NCBI GenBank assembly: GCA_018806915.1
Contig: JAGKQI010000081.1
Span: 62,001-126,000 of the forward strand
From: Phytophthora colocasiae
Lineage: Eukaryota; Oomycota; Peronosporomycetes; Peronosporales; Peronosporaceae
Reading direction: 5' to 3'
DNA length: 64,000 bases
How positions within the stretch are numbered: position 1 is the first letter of the stretch; each line of letters opens with the position of its first letter. The notes beneath the pieces are model-generated. The model saw only the letters and a list, made by a program, of their open reading frames with translations. It was not told the DNA's origin and did no database searches. This document shows, piece after piece, positions 1 to 11,591 of this stretch. Both the position numbers and the translations under genes were made by a program.

Positions 1-64
1 CGTCAATTCGGACTTGATCAAAGGTTTTGAACACGATTAGGGCTTTAAGTACGAATTTGGTTGG

Positions 65-1400
65 TTGACCAACAGCGGCATTCGCTCTTCTACCTCCCAC
101 GCCACGAAGCACCGCTACGTAAGTGCAATGGACAGCCAAGATACTTTCACCCCCCAAGGAAGTTCCCCACGTCATCCTGCGTGCAGTAGTTCCAATGACC
201 GTGTATTCAATCCACCTAGTTCGGCGAGAAGTCGCCACGAAAGGCGCGATCGCCGTGGCCACTCGAAGCAGCGACATCGATCTTTCAGTGCTGGGCGCTC
301 GACGGGATTCAGCCCTCAGCACCGCCCTAGTTTGCGCCCTCGTTGTCGGTCTTCTTTGAGTCGTAGTTCCTCCAACCATCGACGGAGTGTGCCACGCCGT
401 TCAAGATCCCTAAGCCGCTCATGCAGCCGAGAAAGCCGCGCGCTTTAACTACCGACGAAGTCGCTCTGTCGCCGACCGCGGCGTTCGACCAGTCCTTCGC
501 GTCGCATTGGAAGGTCAAGCCGCCGACGTAGTCTCTCAAGTTGTCTGAGCTCATGTGGCAGCTCTCGGAGTCAGAGGGCTAGTCGTCCAAGGTGTCGCTC
601 CAGCAGCTCAAGCATCTGTGGTGGCACTTGTAGACGTAGTTCAAGCCCAAGAAGACGCTTTACACCATCGCCTCATCGTTCCAGGCGCACATATTCCAGC
701 GACACTGGACGCCCTCGGTCACGACGAATGCCAAGTCCACACAGCAGTGATACAAGCGTATCCGGACGCGCAGAGCGTAACAACCCAACACGGAGGCGTT
801 TGTGGGATTGGGGTGGTACGATGCAGAGTTCTATACCTCGAGGTGAAGCCTTCAGAGTGACTAACCGTCCTGTTACAAACGTCAAGCGCACGGATAAGCG
901 GACTGTCCTTCATGCAGGGGGATATGCTTACACTGGTTACACCAAGTCGGAGAAGAGGTTATCGTACAGATGCATTCAATATAGAAGCAGCGCGGGGTGC
1001 AAGGCGAAGCTACATTTTATCATCAAGATAAACAATTAAGAGTTTTCAAGTGAACATGTATGCTCAATCAAGCGCACGGTAACTGCACCTGGAGTTGATG
1101 TCGTGGAGGCGATGAAAGAGCGAACTGATGATCTGGCAATATCGCAAATGAATTTGACGGCAGAGCGTGTTTTTGGAAGCAAAAAAGAGAAGATTTATAC
1201 CTGAAGAAGTCTTAGTAGTCCAGCGTGAGCAAGTCATCCGAAGCGCACATAGGGCTAGACGAAGACACTTTGGAGCCGACCTGCACGGCGTTGTTGAAGT
1301 TCCTCCTGAGTGGCAAGTAAAAGCAGCCCGAGTGACGTCGCGGCCTACTCCAAGTTGTCAGCGTATGTGGGGACGGAATAGCGGCATGTTCGCGCCTTAG
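65..1400 (+). pseudogene. RS-rich / FLYWCH-like MULE transposase relic
   Basis: One reading frame runs from 65 to about 1203 and is interrupted only by two TAA codons (446-448 and 1037-1039). Its first ~250 codons are very rich in Arg-Ser, with many RS and SR pairs. The following part (about 860-1035) has the spacing of a FLYWCH-type zinc finger, with GYTKSEKRLSYRCIQY followed by a second Cys. After a frame change, 1210-1330 encodes REQVIRSAHRARRRHFGADLHG and a PP motif, which resembles the region after the finger in Mutator-like transposases of Phytophthora. No DDE catalytic part is seen. I read it as a decayed MULE-type transposon gene. Whether the RS-rich part belonged to it or to a separate SR-type host gene cannot be decided. 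No ATG-led intact version exists. Confidence 0.5.
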
Positions 1401-4400
1401 TCATGTTCGAATAGAAGATCATCAGGAGAGAGAACTTGTCGTTTTTGCTTATTTGTTGCTCTCAGTAGTTATAGTCATCACATTAATTTGCACTTCCACC
1501 AGCACCGTAGCTCTACATAGTTGACGTCCGTAGCTATTTATCTTGTCGTTAGGGCCAGGAACAATACAACAGATGAAGTCTTCGCCTCGCAAGAACTTCC
1601 GACGCTGGTATCTGCATACCCTTCAGCCCAGAGGTACCAGGTTGGCTATTGTATAAGGTCAATTATCGTGTTGCTAGTGAACTGTTGACACTGCTGACAA
1701 TACTTTGCTCAGCCCCTTAATTAGCTACCTACAGCTCAGTTTATAATATAAGTGCCGTTTATGATTAAGTGATCCACACACACCGCACAGCTTCGCGACC
1801 TCACCGACCTCCCTCTTTCCAGAAGGTTACAAATACGGCAATGCGTGGGGGGGGGGGGTCAAATGCTGTATGCATTGTACGTGATGGACTGTGGAATTCA
1901 TTGATCAACTTCGATCAATAACCCACCTGGTCAATGGAATTGGTCAATTGATCGGTTTTGACCTGTACCGGCGTTGGTCCAAATAAAAGTCTACCGTGGC
2001 ATTGGTTGTTTGACATGGCACTTCAGTCGTAATAACCCCCGTCGTTTCTGCTACGATATTGAAAACCCCTGGGTGCGGATTTTCAGCGAGTGCAAAACGG
2101 ATGCTCAGCGAGTAGAGCATACTTGTGGAATTTGTGTAGAGGTCTTACGAATGGACATGTATAATATACACTACTGCGGTTTGACTTCGCAGGCACGCCA
2201 CTTGCCCTACTGAGTGTTTCTGTTTCCTACAACTTCCGGTAAAACACCACCAACAATCGTGCTTTTTAAGTAGACGTGTGTAGATATTTCAGTGACTACG
2301 ACGTCAATGTCAACGCTAAACATCACTGGTCAGCAGGAATGACTGCTCCAAAGGACACACCATTGCGCATGACCCAACACAAGCGCCTAAAGAAAGCACG
2401 CATTCAGTGAAATGTCTAGCCAATATTGAGCGCGTTCCACCGGGCTACTATACCAGACGTCACTGCGGGCAGCAGGCTGCAGCCAAGACTGACGGTCTCT
2501 ATGGCACTATCCTATCTCGGCAAAGAGCTCCTGAAGCAGGAGGCTCCAGCGAATGACGAGGCGAGAAGGCAATGAGCGAGTGCTAAGGATCAAGTCGCAA
2601 GCAGGAGTGACTAGCGGTGTGTAGCGCCGCAGATCTAGGTGAAACAGAAGTGCAGGGACATGCGGTTCGTAGTAGACACAACGAGCTCTAACATTAATCT
2701 CACTTCGCAATTTACTATAACCAAATGCAAGAGAAAGTTATTATATTGATGAGTTCTGTCTGACAACATGGTAGCTTACCGAAATGTACTGTTCGATATT
2801 GTAGCTACGTAAAGCTAATGAAGTACAAGCACAGAATTAGACTCACTCGCAAAACCGCCGTTTTAATAACTGTACTCGCAAAGCATCCGATTTACGGCTC
2901 TTCTCCCTGAGCGTCCGTGTTGCACTCGTTGAAAATCTTTCCCAAAGCCCTATCAGTGCAAGGCGGTTTGAAAAGTTGGCTATGAGTCAGATCAAGATTT
3001 CTCGAAAGAGAATCGGCTCAACTTTTAAAGCCTTGAAATACGGAGCTCCTTTTAAAACGTCTTCAAAATTTGAAGCCTAGACATCATCCTGCCTGATATT
3101 ATGTAGAGCCACTACTTATTGCACAAACGCTTCCGCAAAAGAACACCGCAATAGTGGTCACTTTGGGGATCTACATGTCGGATAATATCTCGGACGATAA
3201 CCTTCGAAGTAGCAGAATCAATTATGTACGCAACTCGATACACAACTTCATCGTGGCGTGCCACGTTAGCACACATCTGACATCGAACACTAAATCATGG
3301 GCATAAAAAACTTCATACCATATGTGCTTGCTACACATTCATACTTTATGATAATAACATACCATATTTATCACGGTTATCGAAGAGGAGTGCATTCCGA
3401 AGCTCGAGCGGAGCCACATTACTTTGTGTTGCCCTATGAACTGTATGGTCATTGTCCACCACATGTCGACATGGTGAGGGAGAATGATGCGGGGACATCT
3501 GTGGCTCGCGAGCGAGGGCCTCGCTCTAGTCGAAGTAAAATACTGCAACGCCTACTGATCATGTACTCAATCGATATGATGCGATATGAGCCACGTGATT
3601 GATCCGCCACTACACTGCATTTGCAGGATGCATGGGCGGAATTTAGCCTGAATTCAGGTGCAGCATCGGCGGCAGCACCACGTCCCACGAACCCCCTGGC
3701 GTTTATTATTGCACGCCATGATACAATCAGCTTTGCGACGGTAGCTTAGTTAGTAGTACTCGTTCGTTCATACTTGCCAGCAAGGGGCGTCAAGCTTCAG
3801 GTTCAACTGTGTAATGCACCTAGTAGTCGATCAATACTCGACTCTCCCCGTGGAGTAAATGGCTCATTCAATGCAATGCGATGTGTACATGCACATGTAC
3901 TAGTGCTGATAGGAATTGATCGCCGGTGTCCCATGCTCGCTCAGCTGCATTTCATGTCCAACAAACTCAGTAGCATGGATCACTAGATAGCATGTGGATG
4001 GCGTGACTACGGCTGCGCGTGCCATACCAGTGAACATCAACTGTTTATACCTGAACTGTCGTCCCTAAGTGGACGGATGTTATCATTATGCTGCATTAAA
4101 TTGTAGCCAAAACTGACAAGCTATTATCGCAAGGACCAAGATCTTGTGGACTTAATTAGACGACTGCCACTTTCCCACCAAATGAACATTATTGTAGACT
4201 GAACTGAGTTCATTATCCGACGGTGTACGTGTTGACGGGGCATACTACGATTATGGGATTCCACTTGAATTGGCGTGATCTATCCTCAAGCTGGCGGAAA
4301 CCTAGTTGCGGTCGGAAAAGCTGCTTGCCTGTCCGATAGTTTATATCCTTGGATCACAAATACTTCCTAGCCACAATTGAATCCGATCCATGCAAACGAG

Positions 4401-4592
4401 GGAATCATAGAGAATACAATTGGGGCTTGCAATGCAGAGCAAACGCGGTGAAAACGCGCTGAGCGCTAGACCGTGATCAGTAGACGTTCTCCGACGTGAT
4501 TGGACTCAGACACGGGTCTAGCGGGCAAATGAAGCAACTGAACAGCACTCTCTCACCACGGCCTCGCTGTTAGGTCTTTAAAATTATGACTC
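1401..4592. other. Intergenic region without recognisable gene
   Basis: About 3.2 kb with only short, compositionally unremarkable reading frames. It contains a run of eleven G around 1848-1858, a likely polymorphic or error-prone homopolymer. No RNA gene or transposon protein was recognised. Confidence 0.6.
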
Positions 4593-6008
4593 ATGTATGA
4601 TCGATATGATCTTGCCCATCTCTCGTCACAAGCGTGTGGTCAGTTCACCGACATTGTGCTCGACTGGCCACACAACGTGCTCCGACAGGCGTCTTTTAAC
4701 GAACTTTTGGGCCAGCACAACTGCAAGTATCCGCTTGCTCGATTACCAGTATCCAATTTGCTCGCTTCTAGACACATCCGGAGAGATGCCGTCTCTGAAT
4801 ACTTCATCGCTGGGCTGTTGCCCCAATTAGAGATCTCCGTTCAAGAGGAAAACATGCTGGTGGAGCTCACCGAGACCCTCACCCAGCACAACTTGGCACA
4901 GTGCAGTACTGTGCTAGTGACCAAAGACGGATACGCAGATTCCAGAGCTTGGAAGGAGCTTCGACGCAAAGATAGCATCCGAGTTTACAAGGAACGTCCA
5001 CGATCCAAAGCCATGCCTACTACCCCGTCACTGCTCCTGCTTGGGTCTATGAAAGGAAATCTTGACGACGTCATGTATGCCATTGTGGCCCCCACCGAGC
5101 AGTCCATGAAGATCAAATCCAACTGCACACACGACGGTGTTGTCGACCGCAAGGTACTTCACGATATCGTACGGCCCAGTGTGGACGATCCGTTTCGCCA
5201 CGTGAGCATCAACTGGTCGCTGTACACTGATGCCGACCCACGCGACTACATATGCGTTGAGGCCACGGGGATCACGCACACTTTACATGGTGAGCGTGTG
5301 GGGTTCCACTTGCAGCACTCCGTGGCGTTCTCTCAGATCCCGAGCTTCTCCGACCCGCACGGCGTGGAACGTGGTAACCGATCTATCTGTTCGCTCTACC
5401 GCGAGACGACAGCAGGCCAAGTGGAGTGCTACGTGCGCGGGTTCTTCGACTTCCAAGACGGCCACAACGAGTTGTTGTCGAACATGTCACTGCACGCGAT
5501 CGCGAACCAATGGCTCTCGTTCTCTCGACAGATCGAATTTGCGCACATGAAGAAGCTGGTATTCCGCTTGCGTCGTAATAGCAGCGACTTGGACGATTTC
5601 ATCATGACCGCTGCGGTTGAAGAGCACAAGCGGAAGATGTCTGAGGCGGCTCTGAATCGAGAAGTCACCTGTCGAGTGTGTCACAAGACATTTGGACTGT
5701 TGGACCGTAAAACCACATGCAAGAGCTGCGAACAGGCCGTGTGTCCTCGGTGCCGCATCAAGAAACGTGTTTGCGTGCTGGCTCCAGACCAACGTACACT
5801 GTTAGAGAAGCGACGGAGTTTTTGTGCCCCGTGCATTGCTGAAGTCGCAACGAGCAATGCCCGAGAGATTGCGCAGGAAGAACTCCAGCTGCAGGAAGAA
5901 GACCAAGACCGAGCAATGAAGCTGTCGGAGGAAAGTGCGGTATCGCTTTCGAGACAGCGAACGACGTCGTGGATGGCGACTAACGCCTCTTACAGATCGT
6001 GCATTTAA
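4593..6008 (+). CDS. START-like / FYVE-related zinc-finger protein
   Basis: A single-exon 471-residue protein. Residues ~60-340 have the mixed sequence typical of the large oomycete family that couples a START-like lipid-binding region to a FYVE-related finger (for example the SINWSLYTDADPRDYICVEATG stretch, shortened here in spirit to its WSLYTD and PRDYICVE motifs). Residues ~360-425 form the finger, with Cys pairs CRVC, CKSC, CPRC and CAPC. The last ~45 residues are Gln/Glu-rich and probably helical. Family members are thought to bind phosphoinositide-containing membranes; the ligand here is unknown. The ATG at 4593 is the first in frame, but the N-terminus is unusual and an upstream exon is possible. 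No signal peptide or membrane segment. The neighbours give no functional link. Confidence 0.8.
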   Translation: MYDRYDLAHLSSQACGQFTDIVLDWPHNVLRQASFNELLGQHNCKYPLARLPVSNLLASRHIRRDAVSEYFIAGLLPQLEISVQEENMLVELTETLTQHNLAQCSTVLVTKDGYADSRAWKELRRKDSIRVYKERPRSKAMPTTPSLLLLGSMKGNLDDVMYAIVAPTEQSMKIKSNCTHDGVVDRKVLHDIVRPSVDDPFRHVSINWSLYTDADPRDYICVEATGITHTLHGERVGFHLQHSVAFSQIPSFSDPHGVERGNRSICSLYRETTAGQVECYVRGFFDFQDGHNELLSNMSLHAIANQWLSFSRQIEFAHMKKLVFRLRRNSSDLDDFIMTAAVEEHKRKMSEAALNREVTCRVCHKTFGLLDRKTTCKSCEQAVCPRCRIKKRVCVLAPDQRTLLEKRRSFCAPCIAEVATSNAREIAQEELQLQEEDQDRAMKLSEESAVSLSRQRTTSWMATNASYRSCI

Positions 6009-7517
6009 TTGCAACTTGAAGTTAAACTACAAGCAGTATGATAACATTCATATATTTAGGTTATATGACGTACTTATAAGTTAAAAATGATGTTGTATTT
6101 GATTTGGATCACAATACTCGCCAAATAACCTACATCTCACGCCGAGTGTTGGTGAGTGTCCTCAAGTCTATTCATAATGAAGTCATGGCTGCCTTCGCTA
6201 AGTTTCCTTTATAAGGGCAATATAACTTGCATGAACTTAAAGTACTTAAGATCTATGACAGAGTATGTGTAAATCCAAGAGCAAGTGCCGATTAAATATT
6301 GTATGAAGCACAAGAGAAAACTACAATACTGCACAAACTACTCGCGTTGCCGGTGATCTACCGTTTACAGGCCACAAGCGCAAGTCGTATGTGTACATAC
6401 ACAGGGGAAATCTCAGGCAGTTTTGTTTTGTGCAATGTTTGTGTATCGTGCATTCGATCTCTTCTAGCTCGGGAGCGCCTCCATCATCCAGTTTAAACAG
6501 TCACTGGAATGTAAACCTCATCGCTCAGGAGCTGGGGCAGTACCTACAGGTTATCACAGGAGGCACGACAAAAAGATAATACATGTACGAAGTTGCATAT
6601 TAGTTTATCTGTGTACTTTGTTTCCCTTGTAGTGCAAAGCTCAGTAAGTCTGAATATCTTGTAGCATTTTACATGCCATTACAGTATTTTCTGGGGTCTC
6701 CAAAAGTCAACCAGCAAACGATCTACCAATACTTGTTAATACTTTTACCTTGGTGCTGGAAAGAAAACTACTTTCAGGCATGTGTAAAAATTGAATTTAA
6801 TGCCGCAATGGAACGATTGAGCTCATGTATCTCGCGTTCGCCTATCGATGTATCGAATAGGCATCAATCGGTCTTTATCGCTCGTCCTCTGTGGACTTTT
6901 TTCTAAGCTTACAATACAATAACGTGACTACATCCCTTAAAGCAAGGATAAACAATGATACTTTTAAATTGTCGTAAGGTCGAATCATTCGACTCGAATG
7001 TAAAGTATCCTGATACCAATATCGTGCGTGCCTATCCACTAAAAGCATGCTTCACCTCTGACTATAATACCCGTTGCTACTATGGAAACGCTCGTAAAGG
7101 TAAAATGTGCATGTGCTATCGTAGAACAGATCCTTTGAGCATTGCGAACTCGCATATGCTGAGCATTATGCTCCTTACAAACTGTGCCGCCGATCGCACA
7201 TGTACAACGGTCACATCTCATGACTCGAAATTCGTCGTCAGCGCCAGATCGCTGTCTTCCAAGAACTGTAAGCTTACACAGTTGGCGCTGTTTCTTCTTG
7301 ATTTTGATATGATTACAAGCGGATAAATGTCGAAGTTCGTTGAAGATGTGTCAAACGATCAAAGATTGCCTACAGCAAAAGCAGAGGGCTTACATGTACT
7401 CCGAGTCCGAATGCTTCGACTTTGTTGAACAGCTTACGGACAGTGAGCGCTAAGCCTCTCGACAATTACTTTCAAATTTGCCACCTCAAGCTCAAAACCA
7501 ACCTCCACTTACTGACA
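6009..7517. other. Intergenic region
   Basis: AT-rich spacer of about 1.5 kb between the FYVE-like gene and the LPMO gene. Short open frames (for example 6955-7326) look like chance. No RNA gene or repeat was recognised. Confidence 0.6.
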
Positions 7518-8249
7518 ATGATCGGTGCCGCTTTCTTTTCTGCTGCTGTTCTGTTTGCCGCACAAGCTGATGCCCATGGACACCTCAACCAGCCATTGCC
7601 CACGTTTCAAGACGGAGCGTCTCACGTGAACTGGGTCACCCAGATCGACAATTTCTGGGATATTGGTTCGGGAGGCGACCAAGTGGGGAAATACAAGACG
7701 TTGGCCAAGGAAAAGGGCGTAAGCGTCCGTGATGTTATCCTGCAAATGGTCGGAAATGACAAGAAGTGCGGATTTACACGCACGGATGTCGACCCGAAGC
7801 CAATCCCAACAAACGGCAAGGCGGTTTGGCTCGGAAATGATGGCGGAGGTTTCACACACGTGGGTCCATGCGAACTATACATCGATGACAAGATGGTTCT
7901 CCACAGTGATAACTGCCAGTCGGACTACCCAGGTGGTCCGAACGATTCCGGTATCATGTCGGAGATGCCAGTCGATTACTCTTCGTGCAATGGGGACTGC
8001 ACCTTCAGCATCTACTGGCTTGGTTTCCAGAACGCGCAGTGGCAGGCGTACAGTACGTAAATTTTTGCTTTGGTCCTGGGTTGTTTGGTAATCTCTTAAC
8101 GTTGTTTTGATTTACACATGCTAGTCAACTGTGTGCCTCTATCAGGAACTGCACAATCGAGTGCTACCCCAACGACGGAGACGCCAGCGACAAACTCCTC
8201 TTCAAACAACACGGAAGCGACACCACTTCCCATCTATGGATTCAACTAA
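7518..8249 (+). CDS. Secreted AA17-like lytic polysaccharide monooxygenase
   Basis: Two exons (7518-8052 and 8125-8249) separated by a 72-bp intron (GTACGT..GCTAG) give 219 residues. The ATG at 7518 is preferred because it starts a clean signal peptide (MIGAAFFSAAVLFAAQADA). Cleavage would expose the N-terminal histidine (HGHLNQP) needed for the copper histidine brace. The likely second brace histidine is in GGGFTHVGPC near residue 115. Cysteines are spread as in a disulfide-stabilised extracellular protein. The spliced C-terminus is a short Ser/Thr-rich tail ending IYGFN. The overall pattern (N-terminal His, THVGPC motif, CQSDYPGG) resembles the oomycete family AA17, some members of which oxidatively cleave pectin. 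The family call is from memory of the pattern, so another AA family is possible. It is expected to act on the plant cell wall. Confidence 0.75.
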
Positions 8250-8493
8250 CCGGAAACGGTAATTGGCTTCGTCATACTCCATTTCATGAAGGATCCTAGA
8301 TTTGACCTGCTTTAATGTTGCGTTTAAAAAATAAAAGTTTGGAGGCTCGAGGTGGTGTTCTCGAAACAGTCGTATTGAATCGATGCCATTTCTTGCTGAC
8401 TGCACTTTCATTTGGCTACTGTCTATCTAACTCAAAAATCTTCCTCTTTGCACCATATCGCTCAACCAGCTCTAAACTTTCAGAACGTCGCCA

Positions 8494-9979
8494 TTAAAAT
8501 GCCCACTGTGACGTCAAGAAGATCAGCGGGGTGAAGGAGGCCCAAAACAACACGTCCAAGTATCCCCAACCAGTGACCAGTCCGCGGGCACGTCGAGATG
8601 TAGGTTGTGGCGCGTTGCGGAAGAAAAGCAGCATCCAGATCGAGAACATGACCGCGAAGGCTAGAATCGGGTACATCACCATAGGCGGAGGTGGCTGCGT
8701 GAACAACACACCGTTGGCCGAAAACTTGACCCACACCAGGATCTCAAAAGTGGCGATCGACAGAATCATCCACGAGTTCTGTCCGAGACGCCAACATTCC
8801 GGGTTCGTAATGAACTCATAGTACTATAAAAGCAAACATCGAATACGTTAGAGCCCAAAACTACACACACAGTCAACCAAAACACAGCAGTCGTACCTCA
8901 GCAGCCGCGGGAATGCCGATCAAAAACACGAGCAGCAAGCGATACGAGTTAAAGTTGCTCTCCTTAGGAATGCTTAGCGTCGTGAGCATGAAGAAGGCGT
9001 TCAGTTCCGTGAGGAGACACAACAGCATGGCGAATACAATCTCAGCGAAACGCTTGAAGCTCGAGAACACTTCCCAGTGATACTGCTCCCAGCTGAATGG
9101 CGTGAACTGATTGAGCGCCAAGCGGAAGTAGCCCAACTTCCTGCCACGTCGCCCAGACCAGTCGTACTCCTTGGACTCCAGCAGCCACAGCGTCACTCGA
9201 CCAAGACACATGCCCAACATGTTTGCACCCAGCAAATCCAACAGAAGCGAGTCCCACCAACACTCCTGGAAGTCAGGGATGACGAATTGAAACGCGAGTT
9301 CCAGGATCTCGAAGGCGATGCTGAGCACCCAACAGAACCTCCAGTCTCGGAACATACACATCTTCCCCCACCATCCCGTTACATGAGCAAAGAACCAGAT
9401 ACTCGTCACTCCGCGAGTCAATGACTCCGAGTTGATCTCGCATTGCAATTGGGCAGGAATGGACGTCTTGGGACGACTACCGACTTCTGGGAACACGTAC
9501 TGCATGCCTTTCATCGCACTCTCTCGGTTCTGAACCAGCATTGCAGCTAATAGCAGCAAATACACGACCGAACAACCATGCACCACTCGCCACACACCTG
9601 GATGAGGTCGCATCATTAGTCCGTCCCTCGTCTGAAGGAAGCAGTAAACCAGGAAGATGAGAATTGCAGCAAACAGCGCAATGCGGACGTTCTGGACAGG
9701 ATCCTGCGAGTCGTGCGTGAACGAATAGTACGAAAAGCCAGCGACGACGAGGAGAAGCACGAAGATCTGACGAGGCTGCTCTGGGAACAGCAAAAGCCCT
9801 TCCACTTCGGTGCCGTGTGTAGCTCGGAACGTATTGTACGTCCAACTGTCAGGTCGTGGGCTTGAGCGCTGGGAGCTTGGGGACTTGGCTACAGATCCAG
9901 CATCGTCCTGTGTGTCCAGTGCTGGCATGGCCTTGGTCTTGCGCTGGCGTAGAGAATTGCTGGGCTCTTCCGTTGCCAT
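8494..9979 (-). CDS. Phosphatidylserine synthase family membrane protein
   Basis: Two exons (9979-8897 and 8823-8494) with a 73-bp intron (GTACGA..TATAG) encode about 470 residues, the usual length of PSS1/PSS2-type base-exchange enzymes. After a polar N-terminus of ~65 residues come about eight hydrophobic segments. Diagnostic stretches include LQTRDGLMMRPHPGVWR, WWGKMCMFRDWRFCW, FQECWWDSLLLDLLGAN and QFTPFSWEQYHWE. The family swaps the head group of phosphatidylcholine or -ethanolamine for serine in the endoplasmic reticulum. Splicing restores the continuous frame GIPAAAE-YYEF. The C-terminus ends in a hydrophobic segment and SQWAF. The ATG at 9979 is the first in frame. Nothing looks damaged. 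PSS1- versus PSS2-like specificity cannot be assigned. Confidence 0.92.
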
Positions 9980-10094
9980 TGGGATCGGATTATGGCGTGG
10001 GGTAGTTTCGTACGTGTCTTGGCTTAATCAGGATAAAAACCTGTGTTTTTGATTGGCTGAAAACTGGTTATGTACAGGAACGGCATTGTTGCTA

Positions 10095-11530
10095 AGGCAA
10101 ACGGCCAATTTAAGGCCGTAAAATAATCTCGACTTTGAAACACAATAACTTCGAAACTACAAGACCAATGGCAAAAATGACATTGGATCCATAACGGGCA
10201 CTGTTTCAGCTAAATTTAGAACGCTGTGGTGGTCTAAATGAGTAGTGGAAGGTGGAGTTATTTTCGTTTATCAAACACATCCATTTTGCGCAATTTGACT
10301 TGATTTCAGTAAGCAGCAGCATCCGAAATTGCGGCGAAAAATATACAGTTGAATTTCATTTAAGTTCGAAGCAAACCTGCTTAATTACATTTTATCAATT
10401 ACCATTATATTATAAAGGGTTATTTAAAAACACAATACTTACAGAGCCATTTCGTAAAGCTCAGGTCCCGGATCAGTAGACGCTTGATGAGGGTATAACG
10501 AATGCTTACTCGGTTGTTTGTGTTGCTTGCGTTTCGTTGGCTGCGAACACCGCATTGGCACCTCAGCTGTCGCGTAAACGTTTAGAAGCTCTTGTGTCAA
10601 AATTCTTCCTTGTGTAGTGGTCGTTTTCCTTTTTCGATTGACCTGTTTTCGTGGTGGCGGCAGCATCAGCAAGTCACTTTGAACAACCTCTTACCCGTAG
10701 CCATGATGCAATATGAACGTGCACAGGTAATCCATTCCGCCTGAAGTTTTGGAGCTTACTGTGCATTTTCACCAGTGACAGCGGGAAAATTCCACACGTT
10801 TTGAAGCCGCTAGAAATATTGATCGAGAAGTTGATCTCATTCTCGATCATAACCTTTGTCAGCGATTAAAAGAAACTAGTAATGTCTTCAATTGACACCG
10901 TGTTGCGCGCTTTTGTCACGTTTTGAGATCTTCTAGCGCCAATAGCTGAAAATCGATCCTTGAAGCGACGGTACCATCCTTCACCAACCACCGCCCCACA
11001 CACACAAGTAATGATATTTTGCCAGCCCGTTGGATTATTTCTTGACGACCCACTGGCGGTCCTTGCATTTGTCTTCCAATGATCCAGTCGTAAATACTGT
11101 TTTCAGCATCAAAACACAGTTGTGGCGGAGGTCCGCGCCTCGGGGTGGTCGTAGCCTCGCTGTAGTTGGCGGAAGTGTCTTTAGCGATCTTCACCCAGCG
11201 ACGAATGCACCGCGCGGGGTTTTTGTGATGTTACTGACATCGTCCACGGATTTGCCTCTCTTGCACGCTAATACTGCTTCCGCCTTCTGTGCTGGTGTGT
11301 AACTCTGTCGCCTTCTTGGACTTTGCTCTTTTGTTGTCGTTGGCTTGGTCATTGTTGAAGTGGCGAACTGAAGGCTCAAAACAAGAGATCAGAACTCGAA
11401 GGTTTTGGGATAAACACATGGAAAATATTTTTATCCAGTCCTACTTCTCTATTTTCGTTTACATACTTCTATTGGTTAAAAAATCTGCGGTCTTAAACTG
11501 ATCCAATGGCCTTAAATTGGCCGTTTGCCT
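10095..11530. mobile_element. Pogo/Tc1-mariner-like element with 24-bp TIRs
   Basis: The ends are inverted repeats: AGGCAAACGGCCAATTTAAG at 10095 is repeated in reverse at the right end (up to 11530). A TA dinucleotide flanks both sides (10093-10094 and 11531-11532), as for Tc1/mariner insertions. The 1.44-kb interior carries a decayed HTH/CENPB-type DNA-binding gene on the minus strand and no recognisable DDE domain, so the copy is non-autonomous. The match also extends one base outside each TA (C..G). Confidence 0.8.
10916..11352 (-). pseudogene. Pogo-type HTH/CENPB DNA-binding fragment
   Basis: The frame from the ATG at 11352 encodes a basic HTH stretch (SYTPAQKAEAVLACKRGKSV). It shifts by one base near 11210-11225 into a second frame with the CENPB-type motif LCFDAENSIYDWIIGRQ. 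That frame ends at 10916 without a catalytic domain. The shift falls at a run of A and C bases, so a base-call error is possible. It lies wholly inside the TIR-bounded element. The same domain type occurs in the intact host gene at 24554-25750, which may have arisen from this kind of transposon. Confidence 0.6.
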
Positions 11531-11591
11531 TAGGACATTTGATGTTCTTGCTTGACTTCAAGTAGTTTTGAGACGTAGATGGACTGCAATT

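Noticed and set aside
1848..1858. Run of eleven G as a possible G-quadruplex or regulatory site
   Set aside because: A single homopolymer in empty DNA, easily explained by slippage or base-call error.
3297..3602. 101-codon frame in the left intergenic region
   Set aside because: Looks like chance; the opposite strand is equally open and nothing is recognisable.
6955..7326. 123-codon plus-strand frame
   Set aside because: Lies in intergenic DNA; no domain, signal peptide or composition expected of a gene.
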